A stretch of DNA of 35,827 bases from a bacterium (GTDB lineage: Bacteria; Vulcanimicrobiota; Vulcanimicrobiia; Vulcanimicrobiales; Vulcanimicrobiaceae): positions 1-35,827 of the forward strand of contig JAGWSR010000039.1 of the NCBI GenBank assembly GCA_028869385.1, written 5' to 3'. Of this stretch, positions 25,726 to 33,223 are shown piece after piece; within the stretch, counting starts at the first letter, position 1; each line of letters opens with the position of its first letter. The position numbers and the translations under genes were made by a program. The notes under the pieces were generated by a model that saw nothing but the letters and a program-made list of their open reading frames with translations, was not told the origin of the DNA and made no database searches.

Positions 25726-26774
25726 GCTTCGATCGGTGCGTGCGCGGTCGCGACGCCCGCTTGCGCGAAGGTCTTCATCTCGCGTACCATGCGCGCCGCC
25801 GCTTCGCAGAGCGGAAACGCGAGCGCCGCACCGCTCGCCTCGCCGAGACGCAAGTCGAGATCGAGCAGCGGCACGAGCCCGAGGTGCCGAAGCGCGATCG
25901 CGTGACCGAGTTCGCGCGATCGGTGCGCGGCCACACAGTAGCCGATCGCCTCGGGAGCGATCTGCTGCGCCACGAGCGCCGCGGCGGAGACGATGAAACC
26001 GTCGAGCAGAATCGGCACGCGTCGACTCGCTGCGGCGAGCAGTACGCCCGCGAGCCCGACGATCTCATACCCGCCGATTTCGGCGACCACGCTCCGCCAA
26101 TCGAGCTCCTCGACGCGTTTTGCCGCGTCGGCGACGACCTGCTGCTTGCGGCGCAGCGCGTCGTCGTCAACGCCGGTCCCGCGGCCAACCACGTCGTCGG
26201 CTTCCGCGCCCGTGAACGCACAGATGAGCGCGGCGGCGCTCGTCGAGTTGCCGATGCCCATCTCGCCGAGCGCGATGATCTCCGGCTGCACGCGCGCCTC
26301 GACATCGGCGAACGCGTGCGCACCGGCCTCTAACGCCGCGGCGACGTGATCGACCGGCATCGCCGCTTCGCGCGCGAGATTGCGCGTGCCGCGTCCGACG
26401 CTGCGGTCGAGAAGTCGCGGATGCTTGGGTAGTTCGCTCGCGACGCCGAAATTCGCCACGAAAACCTCGGCCCGCGCGACGCGCGCGAACGCGTTGATCG
26501 CCGCGAACTCGCCGAGGAACGCGCCAACCATCTGCGGCGTGACCTCGCTCGGATACGCACTCACGCCCTCGGCGGTGACGCCGTGATCGCCCGCGCCGAC
26601 GACGATCGCGCGGCGATCGTAGAGCGGCGGCAGTCCGCCGTGCATCGCGGCGAGACGTTCGGCGAGCTCTTCGATGCGGCCGAGGCTGCCGACGGGCTTG
26701 GTGAGCTGGTCGATGCGCTCGCGCGCGGCGAGCGCCGCGGCGGCGTCAAGCGATGGAATCGAGGTGGGCAACAT
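25722..26774 (-). CDS. cobT: nicotinate-nucleotide--dimethylbenzimidazole phosphoribosyltransferase
   Basis: A 350-residue cytosolic enzyme that makes alpha-ribazole 5'-phosphate from nicotinate mononucleotide and the lower-ligand base. Signatures: LTKPVGSLGRIEELAERLA, VVGAGDHGVTAEGVSAYP, LGEMGIGNSTSAAAL, and near the C terminus LDLRLGEASGAALAFPL with the catalytic glutamate. The length is normal. Its first 29 bases lie inside the end of cobC and its stop overlaps cobS, so cobC-cobT-cobS form one tightly coupled unit for the nucleotide loop. Confidence 0.97.
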   Translation of the reverse strand: MLPTSIPSLDAAAALAARERIDQLTKPVGSLGRIEELAERLAAMHGGLPPLYDRRAIVVGAGDHGVTAEGVSAYPSEVTPQMVGAFLGEFAAINAFARVARAEVFVANFGVASELPKHPRLLDRSVGRGTRNLAREAAMPVDHVAAALEAGAHAFADVEARVQPEIIALGEMGIGNSTSAAALICAFTGAEADDVVGRGTGVDDDALRRKQQVVADAAKRVEELDWRSVVAEIGGYEIVGLAGVLLAAASRRVPILLDGFIVSAAALVAQQIAPEAIGYCVAAHRSRELGHAIALRHLGLVPLLDLDLRLGEASGAALAFPLCEAAARMVREMKTFAQAGVATAHAPIEA

Positions 26775-27354
26775 GATTGAGCGTGATGATCCGTACGCCG
26801 TCGGCGTCGAGTGCGAGCTCGGTGATGCTCGCGGGTGAGAAATTGAGGCTCATCGGATCGCCGCGGCGGTCGCGAATCGCGTGTCCGAATACCTCGAGCG
26901 TCGCGTGCAGCACGCCCGCATGGGTGACGACGAGAATCGTCTCCTCACCGTCGGTGGCGACCTCGTCGAAGAACGCGCGCACCCGATCGCACACCACCGC
27001 GAACGACTCGCCCCCCTCGGGGACGTAGAGCTTCGCGGCGGTGCTGCCGTGATCGCGCAGCTCCGGCCAACGTTCGACGATCTCGTTCCACGTCAGGCCT
27101 TCCCATTTGCCGAAATTGAATTCGCGCAGACGAGCATCGGGTACGACGGCGAGTCCGTGCGGCTCGGCAATCGCGCGCGCCGTCTCCAGCGCCCGCCCGA
27201 GATCGCTCGCATACGCTCGCGCGAAGGTTCGTCCACGCAGGGCGTCGCCGAGCGCACGCGCCTGCGCGCGGCCCTCCGCGGAGAGCGGAATATCGCTATG
27301 CCCTTGAAAGCGGCGCGAGGCGTTCCATTCCGTGCGTCCGTGACGCACCACCAC
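26746..27354 (-). CDS. cobC: alpha-ribazole phosphatase-like histidine phosphatase
   Basis: A histidine phosphatase of about 202 residues: phosphohistidine motif VVRHGRTEWNASRRFQG, SDLGRALETARAI, acid residue in REFNFGKWEGLTW, and second catalytic His in VVTHAGVLHA. Position next to cobT and cobS supports dephosphorylation of alpha-ribazole 5'-phosphate or adenosylcobalamin 5'-phosphate. Coordinates use the first GTG, but that leaves only MVV before the RHG motif. An ATA at 27361-27363, overlapping the upstream TAA, gives the typical (M)NIVVVRHG and sits eight bases after AAAGGA. ATA is probably the true start. A less likely alternative is a generic phosphoglycerate-mutase-type phosphatase. 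Confidence 0.88.
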   Translation of the reverse strand: MVVRHGRTEWNASRRFQGHSDIPLSAEGRAQARALGDALRGRTFARAYASDLGRALETARAIAEPHGLAVVPDARLREFNFGKWEGLTWNEIVERWPELRDHGSTAAKLYVPEGGESFAVVCDRVRAFFDEVATDGEETILVVTHAGVLHATLEVFGHAIRDRRGDPMSLNFSPASITELALDADGVRIITLNHVAHLDSIA

Positions 27355-27359
27355 GATGT

Positions 27360-27929
27360 TTATTTGCGGCGTCCTTTCCCGTTGCTCGACGGCTGGATCT
27401 CTTCTATGAGATCGAGCATGTCGTTCGCGTGCTCTTCTTCCACGCCCAGAATCTCTTCCATGAGGCGCCGCGTCGTAACGTCGCGATTCCCAAGGAAGCG
27501 AATGATCTCGGTGTAGCTCTCGATCGCGATGCGCTCGGCGATGAGATTTTCTTTGATCATCGCCACCAAGTCGCTCGCTTCGACGTACTCCGAGTGACTG
27601 CGCGCGGTCAGGGTCGCGGGATTCAGGTCGGGCTCGCCGCCGAGTTGGGTGATGCGCTCGGAGATGCGATCGGCGTGCTGCTGCTCTTCGTTTGCGTGCT
27701 GGAGAAACTCTTGCGCGACGGCATCTTTGTTGAGCCCGCGAGCGGCGAAGAAATGACGCTTGTAGCGGAGCACGCAGACGATCTCGGTCGCGAGCGCTTG
27801 ATTGAGCACGTCAACGACGACCTTCGGATCGAGCTCGTAGCTTTCGGTTACGGCGCCGCGCTGCATGTTCGCGCGCGCGCGCTTGCGGAGTTCTTTGACA
27901 TCGGTCAGGAACGGTTTGCTCGTGGCCAT
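27360..27929 (-). CDS. ferritin-like/bacterioferritin-family protein
   Basis: A 189-residue four-helix-bundle protein. The di-iron ligands fall in the expected helices: Glu in LATEIVCVLRYKRHFF, Glu and His in ANEEQQHADRISERI, Glu in LIAERIAIESYTEII, and Glu and His in GVEEEHANDMLDLIEEI. This matches bacterioferritin-like ferroxidases that store or detoxify iron. A charged N-terminal tail (KELRKRARANMQRG) and a basic C terminus (NGKGRRK) extend beyond the bundle and might bind nucleic acid, as in some Dps-type proteins (inference). The start ATG has AAAGGATG upstream. It lies between two histidine phosphatases in the serA-cobS run. Confidence 0.88.
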   Translation of the reverse strand: MATSKPFLTDVKELRKRARANMQRGAVTESYELDPKVVVDVLNQALATEIVCVLRYKRHFFAARGLNKDAVAQEFLQHANEEQQHADRISERITQLGGEPDLNPATLTARSHSEYVEASDLVAMIKENLIAERIAIESYTEIIRFLGNRDVTTRRLMEEILGVEEEHANDMLDLIEEIQPSSNGKGRRK

Positions 27930-27964
27930 GTGCGGGTCATCCTTTCAAAACGGACGATTGGGAA

Positions 27965-28591
27965 TCAGAGCGCTTGATGCGCCGTGTCGACTTCCAGCGT
28001 TCCCAAATGCGTGTCGATGCATTCGTCGAGCAGTTCGAAGCGTCCGTCCGCGCGGCGCAGCCGAGCGTAGCCGCCGTTGACGACGCGGGGCTCCCAGAAT
28101 CGTGCGAGCGGCCGGCGCTGCGCGTCGAGGATCGCCAGGCGCGCGAGCACGTCGTGCGTGACCACGAGCACCTCGTCCGTTCCGCCGAGATCTTTCGCGA
28201 AGGCACGCCAACGGGCCATGACCTCCGCGAGCGACTCACCACCATCGAAATGCACGGACTCGGGCTCCTCGCGCCAGCGTTGCAGCGCGAGCGGTTCCTC
28301 TCGCTCGAGGTCGCTGCGCAAGCGGCCCTCCCAGGTGCCGTGCGCGATCTCGATCGCGCGGGCATCGATCTCGACGGGCACGCCGAGGCGCTCGGCGAGC
28401 GGCTGCGCCGTCTCACGGCAGCGTCGCAGCGGGCTCGAAATGATGCGCCCGATCGGACGCTCCGCGAGCGCCGAGGCGAGCGCCTGGGCTTGCGCCCGGC
28501 CGATCTCGGTGAGCGAGGACTCGCGCCGCCCTTGGTAGCGGCCCGCGCGATTCCAATCGGTCTCGCCGTGGCGAGCGACGTAGAGGATCAC
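27965..28591 (-). CDS. histidine phosphatase coupled to serA, candidate phosphoserine phosphatase
   Basis: A 208-residue phosphoglycerate-mutase-type phosphatase: VARHGETDWNRAGRYQG, SSPLRRCRETAQPLAERLG, AIEIAHGTWEGRL and VVTHDVLARL give the four catalytic residues. The GTG start (28589-28591) overlaps the serA stop as GTGA, a strong sign that the two products are made together. In Hydrogenobacter thermophilus and some other bacteria the phosphoserine phosphatase is a metal-independent member of this family. No SerB-type HAD phosphatase is in the window. I infer serine synthesis. A second cobamide phosphatase or a sugar-phosphate phosphatase remains possible, because the family is promiscuous. 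Confidence 0.87.
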   Translation of the reverse strand: MILYVARHGETDWNRAGRYQGRRESSLTEIGRAQAQALASALAERPIGRIISSPLRRCRETAQPLAERLGVPVEIDARAIEIAHGTWEGRLRSDLEREEPLALQRWREEPESVHFDGGESLAEVMARWRAFAKDLGGTDEVLVVTHDVLARLAILDAQRRPLARFWEPRVVNGGYARLRRADGRFELLDECIDTHLGTLEVDTAHQAL

Positions 28592-30186
28592 ACGCGCACG
28601 AGCCGCACGGAGGCGATGCCGTCGCAGCCGGCGATCGCATCGACGATGCGGCGATCCACGTCGCGATCGACATCCAGCACCATCATCGCGTCGCCGCCGC
28701 GCGCCGAACGCGCCACCTGCATCGTCGAGATGTTCACCGCGGCATCGCCGAGGATCGTGCCGATACGCCCAACCATGCCGGGCACGTCGCGATGGCGCGT
28801 GACGAGCATCGCCCCTTCGGCCACGGCGTCGACTTCGAACCCGTCGATCTCGACGATACGGGGGCCGTGCGGCAGCACCGTGCCCGCGACGCGATGCTCG
28901 CCCGCGGCCACGACGATGCGCGCGCGAAAGGGTTCGGCGCTGCGTTCGCGCCCAAGCGCGGTACGCACGCCGAGTTCGTGCGCGAGCGCGCTCGCGTTGA
29001 CGGGCGTCACGCGGCGATCGGTGACGAACGGCAGCGCGCCGGCGAGCAGCGCCGAGAGAAACGGCTGCGCGTCGAGCTCTTCGATCTCGCCTTGCAAGAC
29101 GAGCGCGATCTCTTGGCGCAACGCACCGTCGAAGAGTTGCGGCAAGAGCGCCCCGAGACGATAGGCGAGATCCACAAAGCCTCCGGCCCGCTCGGCGTCG
29201 GCGCCGGTGAGCGCCGGAGCGTTGACCGCGCCGCTCGCCGGTCGACCGCCGAGTACGCGCACGACGTCGTGCGCGAGTTCGAGTGCGATGCGCTCGAGCG
29301 CTTCGTAGGTCGAGCCGCCGAGGTGCGGCGTCGCGATGACGCGCGGATGCGCGAGGAGCGCGGCCGAGGCCGATCCGGGCGGCGGAGGCTCCTCGGGCAC
29401 CACGTCGATCGCCACCGCGCGCAACCGCCCGGCCTCGACGCACGCGAGCAGCGACGGCCCATCGATCACGGCGCCGCGCGCACAGTTCACGAGCACGGCG
29501 TCGTCGCGCATGAGCGCGAGTGCGCCCGCATCGATCATGCCGCGCGTCTGCGGCGTAAGCGGCACGTGCAGCGTCACCACGTCCGCGCGGGCGAGCAGGT
29601 CGTCGAACGCGACGAGCTCCACGCCGAGCGCGCTCGCGCGCGAGGTCGGAACGTACGGATCGTGCGCGATCACGGTCATGCCGAAGGCCGCGGCGCGGGC
29701 GGCCACGCCGCTCCCGATGCGCCCAAGGCCCACGATCCCGAGCGTCTTGCCGTGGAGTTCGTAGCCGATGAAGGGCTTGCGCTCCCAGATTCCGGCATGG
29801 ACGCTCGCATGCGCCTGGGGCACGTTGCGCATCGCCGCGAGCAGCAGGGCGAAGGTCTGCTCGGTCGCCGCCAGCGTGTTGGCACCCGGGGTGTTGACGA
29901 CGACGATCCCGGCCGCGGTTGCCGCATCCACGTCGATCGCATCGACGCCGACTCCGGCACGGGCGACCACTTCCAACTGCGGCGCACGGCCGAGCAGCAC
30001 GCCGTCCACGCGGGTCTCCGAGCGCACGATCAGGCCGCGCGCGTCGCGCAGCGCTTCGTGGAGCGCTTCCGGGGGCTTGCCGACCACGGAAACCACATCC
30101 GCGCCGGCTCGGCGCAGCACCTCGAGTCCTCGTTCGTCGAACGGTTCGGCGACGACCACGCGCCCGAGCAAATGTTCCTCGACCAT
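28588..30186 (-). CDS. serA: D-3-phosphoglycerate dehydrogenase
   Basis: A 532-residue long-form (type I, ACT-containing) enzyme for the first step of serine synthesis. The nucleotide-binding loop is GLGRIGSGVAARA (about residues 148-160). The catalytic Arg is in NCARGAVID, the catalytic Glu in VVPEEPP and the catalytic His in ATPHLGGSTYEA. An intervening domain and a C-terminal ACT domain follow, starting near VTRHRDVPGMVGRIGTILGDAAVNIS, where serine may inhibit. The ATG at 30184-30186 was chosen; a longer upstream frame crosses into the divergent gene. It heads the minus-strand run that ends in cobS, with only 52 bases to the divergent aldehyde dehydrogenase homologue. Confidence 0.97.
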   Translation of the reverse strand: MVEEHLLGRVVVAEPFDERGLEVLRRAGADVVSVVGKPPEALHEALRDARGLIVRSETRVDGVLLGRAPQLEVVARAGVGVDAIDVDAATAAGIVVVNTPGANTLAATEQTFALLLAAMRNVPQAHASVHAGIWERKPFIGYELHGKTLGIVGLGRIGSGVAARAAAFGMTVIAHDPYVPTSRASALGVELVAFDDLLARADVVTLHVPLTPQTRGMIDAGALALMRDDAVLVNCARGAVIDGPSLLACVEAGRLRAVAIDVVPEEPPPPGSASAALLAHPRVIATPHLGGSTYEALERIALELAHDVVRVLGGRPASGAVNAPALTGADAERAGGFVDLAYRLGALLPQLFDGALRQEIALVLQGEIEELDAQPFLSALLAGALPFVTDRRVTPVNASALAHELGVRTALGRERSAEPFRARIVVAAGEHRVAGTVLPHGPRIVEIDGFEVDAVAEGAMLVTRHRDVPGMVGRIGTILGDAAVNISTMQVARSARGGDAMMVLDVDRDVDRRIVDAIAGCDGIASVRLVRV

Positions 30187-30238
30187 GGCCGTCGTTTCGC
30201 CCGAGGGCTCCTCCGCTCTTGCGTCGTAGCCGCGAAGA

Positions 30239-31120
30239 GTGTCGAAACATGACGACGTGCGGCTCGACGTCCGCAAGATGTACAAGCTCTACATCGGCGG
30301 AGCGTTCGTGCGATCCGAATCGGGACGCAGCGATCCACTCTGGGACGGCAAGGAGTTCGGCGCCAACGTCGCACGGGCGTCGCGCAAAGATGCGCGCGAT
30401 GCCGTCGTTGCCGCGCGCGCCGCGCAGAGCAAGTGGTCGAAGACCGCGCCGGGCACGCGCGGCCTCATTCTCTACCGCCTTGCCGAGATGATGGAGGCGC
30501 GCCGCGCCGAGCTGCTCGAGCGCGTGCGCGAGGGCGGCGTCTCGCAGGGCGAGGCCGAGCGCGAAGTCGCCGCCGCCATCGACCGCACCGTGTGGTATGC
30601 GGGATGGTGCGATAAATTCAACGCGCTGCTCTCGACGCGTAACCCGGTCGGCGGACCGCACTTCAACTTCTCGACCGCAGAGCCGATGGGCGTGGTCGCG
30701 GCCTTCGCTCCCGACCGCCCCGCGCTGCTCGGGCTCGTCTCGACCCTGCTGCCGCCGATCGTCGCGGGCAATGCCGTCGTGCTGCTCGCGTCAGAGCACG
30801 ATCCGCGCACGGCGATCGTCTTCGCCGAGGCGCTCGCGACGAGCGATCTGCCAGGCGGCGTCGCCAACGTCCTCACCGGACTGCGCAGCGAGATCGCACC
30901 CGTGCTCGCCAAACACATGGATGTAAACGCGGTGAGCTTCGGCCAGCACGACGACGAGTTGTTGACCGCGATCCGTCACGACGGCGCGGAGAATCTCAAG
31001 CGCACGCATGCGGCGCCCGCGCGAACGCGCGATGCGTGGTTCGACGCCGACGCACAGAGCCTCGATGAGATCGAGGCCTTTTGCGAGATCAAGACGATCT
31101 GGCATCCCGCCGGTGTCTGA
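30239..31120 (+). CDS. half-length aldehyde dehydrogenase homologue lacking catalytic residues
   Basis: A 293-residue protein aligning with the cofactor-binding half of ALDHs. Matching segments are YKLYIGGAFVRSESGR, ARDAVVAARAAQSKWSKTAPGTRGLILYRLAEMMEARR, and a region parallel to PWNFP...VVLKPAE that here reads APDRP...VVLLASE. The oxyanion Asn and cofactor Lys are therefore changed to Asp and Leu. The Rossmann turn GSTEVG and the whole catalytic half, including the cysteine, are absent. It cannot be an ordinary dehydrogenase and may be a partner subunit, perhaps of the full-length ALDH at 15853-17289 (inference). The GTG at 30239 is taken; GTG at 30257 (giving MRLDVRKMYKLYIGG) is equally plausible. 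The class II aldolase gene overlaps its stop. Confidence 0.82.
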   Translation: MSKHDDVRLDVRKMYKLYIGGAFVRSESGRSDPLWDGKEFGANVARASRKDARDAVVAARAAQSKWSKTAPGTRGLILYRLAEMMEARRAELLERVREGGVSQGEAEREVAAAIDRTVWYAGWCDKFNALLSTRNPVGGPHFNFSTAEPMGVVAAFAPDRPALLGLVSTLLPPIVAGNAVVLLASEHDPRTAIVFAEALATSDLPGGVANVLTGLRSEIAPVLAKHMDVNAVSFGQHDDELLTAIRHDGAENLKRTHAAPARTRDAWFDADAQSLDEIEAFCEIKTIWHPAGV

Positions 31121-31730
31121 GCGCACGGAGCGCGACGAACTCGCAGGCTTCTGCCGACGTCTCTGGGAGCGCTCGCTCACCAGCGGATCGAGCGGCAACG
31201 TGAGCCTACGCCTCGAGGACGGCGACCTGCTCGCGACACCGTCCGGGCGCTCGCTTGCAAACCTCGCACCGAACGAACTCGTGCGCGTCGCACCCGACGG
31301 CACGCCGCGCGACCCCGCGCAGCGCGTGACGAGCGAACTGCCGCTGCACCTCGCCGCCTATCGCGTGCGTCCCGACATTTGCTGCGTCGTGCACACACAT
31401 CCGACGTTTTCGGTGGTCTGGTCGAAGACCGGACGCCTCTTCGCGCGCGATACCGTGGGAGCGATGGAGTCGCTGCGGGCGTGCGCGTGGACGCCGTATC
31501 GTAAGAACGGCACGCAAGAGCTCGCCGAACTCTGCGGCTGCGAATTCGCGCGCGGAATCGACCTCGTCGTTATGGAGCGCCACGGCCTCACCGCGATCTC
31601 GCACGACCTCGAGGATGCCTTCGTGCAGACCGAGCTCGCCGAGGAGGCGGCGAAGATTGCCTATTACAGCGCCTACCTGCCTCGTGCAGCGGAGCCATCG
31701 GCCGAACCGGAGAATCCGGAGCGCTCGTGA
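31113..31730 (+). CDS. class II aldolase/adducin-family protein
   Basis: A 205-residue Zn-dependent enzyme of the fuculose-1-phosphate aldolase / methylthioribulose dehydratase / epimerase superfamily. The glycine loop SGSSGNVSLRLEDG binds phosphate. The metal histidines are in CVVHTHPTFSVVW and VVMERHGLTAIS. Asn and Ser residues near LATPSGRSLANLAPNELVRV fit the family. The exact substrate is not predictable. The GTG start at 31113 overlaps the half-ALDH stop by eight bases, and the stop overlaps the EAL gene as GTGA. An aldolase next to an ALDH-like partner fits cleavage of a sugar phosphate or hydroxy acid to an aldehyde. Confidence 0.88.
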   Translation: MSERTERDELAGFCRRLWERSLTSGSSGNVSLRLEDGDLLATPSGRSLANLAPNELVRVAPDGTPRDPAQRVTSELPLHLAAYRVRPDICCVVHTHPTFSVVWSKTGRLFARDTVGAMESLRACAWTPYRKNGTQELAELCGCEFARGIDLVVMERHGLTAISHDLEDAFVQTELAEEAAKIAYYSAYLPRAAEPSAEPENPERS

Positions 31731-32518
31731 GCTATCGCCTCCCGATGCACCAGCGCCTCGCGAACGCGCTGAGCTACAACGAGTTTCGCCTCTTCTACCA
31801 GCCCGTCATCGATCTTCGCACCGGCATCATCACGGGCGTTGAGGCGCTCTGCCGTTGGCCTCAGCGCGACGATACGTTCGCGCCGCCCGAGACGTTTATC
31901 ACGCAGGCCGAGACGTCGGGATTCATCATTCAGCTCGGCGACTGGGTGCTGCGCACCGCGCTCGAGCAGGTGAGCGCGTGGCAGCGCACGTTCGACATTC
32001 CGCTCACCGTGGCCGTGAATCTCTCCGGGCGCCAATTCTTGCACTACAATCTGGTGAAGTCCATCGAAGACGCCGTACGCACGGCGAAGATGGATCCGCG
32101 CTGCATCGAATTCGAGATCACCGAGAGCGTGGCGATGCACAACGCCGAGGACTCGATCGGCATCATGCGTCAGATCAAAGGCCTCGGCATGGAGCTCGCG
32201 CTCGACGACTTCGGCACCGGCTACTCGTCGCTCGCCTATCTCAAGCGCTTTCCGATCGACAAGCTCAAGATCGACAAGGCCTTCGTCCGTGACATTCCCG
32301 ACGACGGCAACGATCTCGCGATCGTCTCCGCGATCATCGCAATGGCGCACGCGCTCGGACTCAAGGTACAAGCCGAGGGCGTCGAGACCGCGCCGCAGGC
32401 CGAGTTCCTCGCCGAATGCGGCTGCGAGTACGCGCAGGGCTACCTCTACGGCCGCGCCCTCCCCGCCGACGATCTCGCCGCCCTCCTCACCGCCCAATCC
32501 GCCAACTCCGTCGCATAG
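31727..32518 (+). CDS. stand-alone EAL-domain cyclic-di-GMP phosphodiesterase
   Basis: A 263-residue protein that is nearly all EAL domain, with no sensor or GGDEF module. All catalytic positions are present: VEALCRW (ExLxR), NLSGRQF, FEITESVAM, LALDDFGTGYSS, KLKIDKAF, AEGVET and AQGYLYG. It should hydrolyse cyclic di-GMP to pGpG. The GTG start overlaps the aldolase stop (GTGA), so its expression is tied to a metabolic enzyme pair. The EAL domain closely resembles that of the 17306-20212 protein (shared NLSGRQF and ITESVAM), suggesting a duplication within the lineage. Confidence 0.93.
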   Translation: MSYRLPMHQRLANALSYNEFRLFYQPVIDLRTGIITGVEALCRWPQRDDTFAPPETFITQAETSGFIIQLGDWVLRTALEQVSAWQRTFDIPLTVAVNLSGRQFLHYNLVKSIEDAVRTAKMDPRCIEFEITESVAMHNAEDSIGIMRQIKGLGMELALDDFGTGYSSLAYLKRFPIDKLKIDKAFVRDIPDDGNDLAIVSAIIAMAHALGLKVQAEGVETAPQAEFLAECGCEYAQGYLYGRALPADDLAALLTAQSANSVA

Positions 32519-32566
32519 GACTCCCCCCCACCAACCGCAAACCGAAGGGATCGCCCATTATTGGGG

Positions 32567-32693
32567 GCCCCAACGCAGTTGGGGGGCGCGCAGCAGCACA
32601 GCTGCGGAGCGCCTTTCAAATGAACGAGGGGTGCCGCCCTGGAGGGCGGCACACAGTTTCAAGCACAGGATGTGCGGTCGCGCGAAAGCGCGA
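32567..32693 (+). other. hairpin-rich untranslated segment
   Basis: Five compact stem-loops occur in 127 bases with no coding sense: CCCCAAC/GTTGGGG (32568-32584, 3-base loop); GCAGC/GCTGC (32593-32605) nested in GCGC/GCGC; a perfect 9-bp GTGCCGCCC/GGGCGGCAC with TGGA loop (32631-32652); GCACA/TGTGC (32663-32675); and TCGCGC-GAAA-GCGCGA (32678-32693), a GNRA tetraloop. It lies between the EAL stop and tRNA-Ser, and none of the hairpins has a T run. It could be a small RNA, a long structured 3' UTR or a dispersed repeat; I cannot tell which. Confidence 0.55.
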
Positions 32694-32702
32694 TGAAACG
32701 AT

Positions 32703-32789
32703 GGAGAGGTGGTCGAGTGGTCGAAGGCACTCGCTTGGAAAGCGAGCAGACGCGCAAGCGTCTCGAGGGTTCGAATCCCTCCCTCTCCG
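32703..32789 (+). tRNA. tRNA-Ser(GGA)
   Basis: Acceptor GGAGAGG pairs with CCTCTCC and the discriminator is G. Anticodon stem CTCGC/GCGAG encloses TTGGAAA (anticodon GGA). A long variable arm (ACGC...GCGT) marks a class II serine tRNA, and T stem GAGGG/CCCTC encloses TTCGAAT. No CCA is encoded. A strong hairpin terminator follows within ten bases. Confidence 0.96.
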
Positions 32790-32796
32790 ATGGTAA

Positions 32797-32833
32797 AACG
32801 AGCCCGGCACGCGATGCGCATGCCGGGCTCGTT
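32797..32833. terminator. bidirectional terminator between tRNA-Ser and the NTF2-like gene
   Basis: A 13-bp perfect inverted repeat, AACGAGCCCGGCA (32797-32809) with TGCCGGGCTCGTT (32821-32833), has an 11-base loop. The plus strand continues TTCTTCTTC and the minus strand runs into TTTTACC, so it can stop tRNA-Ser from the left and the minus-strand operon from the right. Confidence 0.85.
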
Positions 32834-32850
32834 CTTCTTCCGCCTCGTCG

Positions 32851-33159
32851 CTAGCGGTGCGAGGCGAGACGCCACGTGCCGGCGATGCGCACCCAGCGAT
32901 CCACCGCATCGGCGTTGTGTCCCCGCCAACCGACATACCGCGCGTGCACTTCGACGGAGCCATCGTGCAGCGCGACGATGCGTTCAACCATCACCGCGAG
33001 CGGATCGAGCTCGAAGCTCGCGAGTTTGATCGGCGCGCGATCCTTGAAGTTCGGCGAGAGCACGCGCAATTCGGTGGCCGTATCGCCATGCTGCATGGCT
33101 TCGGCGAGTTGGGAGTACCGCTGCGCGATAGCGGCTTGCGTATCGATCGAAACGGGCAT
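32851..33159 (-). CDS. small NTF2/SnoaL-like protein
   Basis: A 102-residue soluble protein: an N-terminal helix with AIAQRYSQLAEAMQHGDTATELRVLSPNF, then strands ASFELDPLAVMVERIVAL, GSVEVHARYVGW and VDRWVRIAGTWRLASHR. This is the helix-sheet layout of nuclear-transport-factor-2-like domains, where small enzymes and ligand-binding proteins are found. A function cannot be assigned. The start at 33157-33159 is supported by GGAGG seven bases upstream; an in-frame ATG 33 bases upstream lacks such a site. It may be the last gene of the operon starting beyond the right edge. Confidence 0.7.
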   Translation of the reverse strand: MPVSIDTQAAIAQRYSQLAEAMQHGDTATELRVLSPNFKDRAPIKLASFELDPLAVMVERIVALHDGSVEVHARYVGWRGHNADAVDRWVRIAGTWRLASHR

Positions 33160-33223
33160 CGAAAACCTCCGCGGCTCTTCCGAGAGTGCCACGGAGGCGT
33201 TCGCGCTTCCTCGCGGCCATCGC

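Noticed and set aside
28592-30661. Upstream extension of the serA-linked phosphatase into an 898-codon frame
   Set aside because: The extra sequence is Arg-rich and runs through serA in the wrong frame. The GTG at 28589-28591 gives the normal phosphatase N terminus.
32446-32796. Short open frames around the hairpin segment and tRNA-Ser on both strands
   Set aside because: They cross the tRNA and perfect inverted repeats, lack ribosome-binding sites, and show no protein-like composition.
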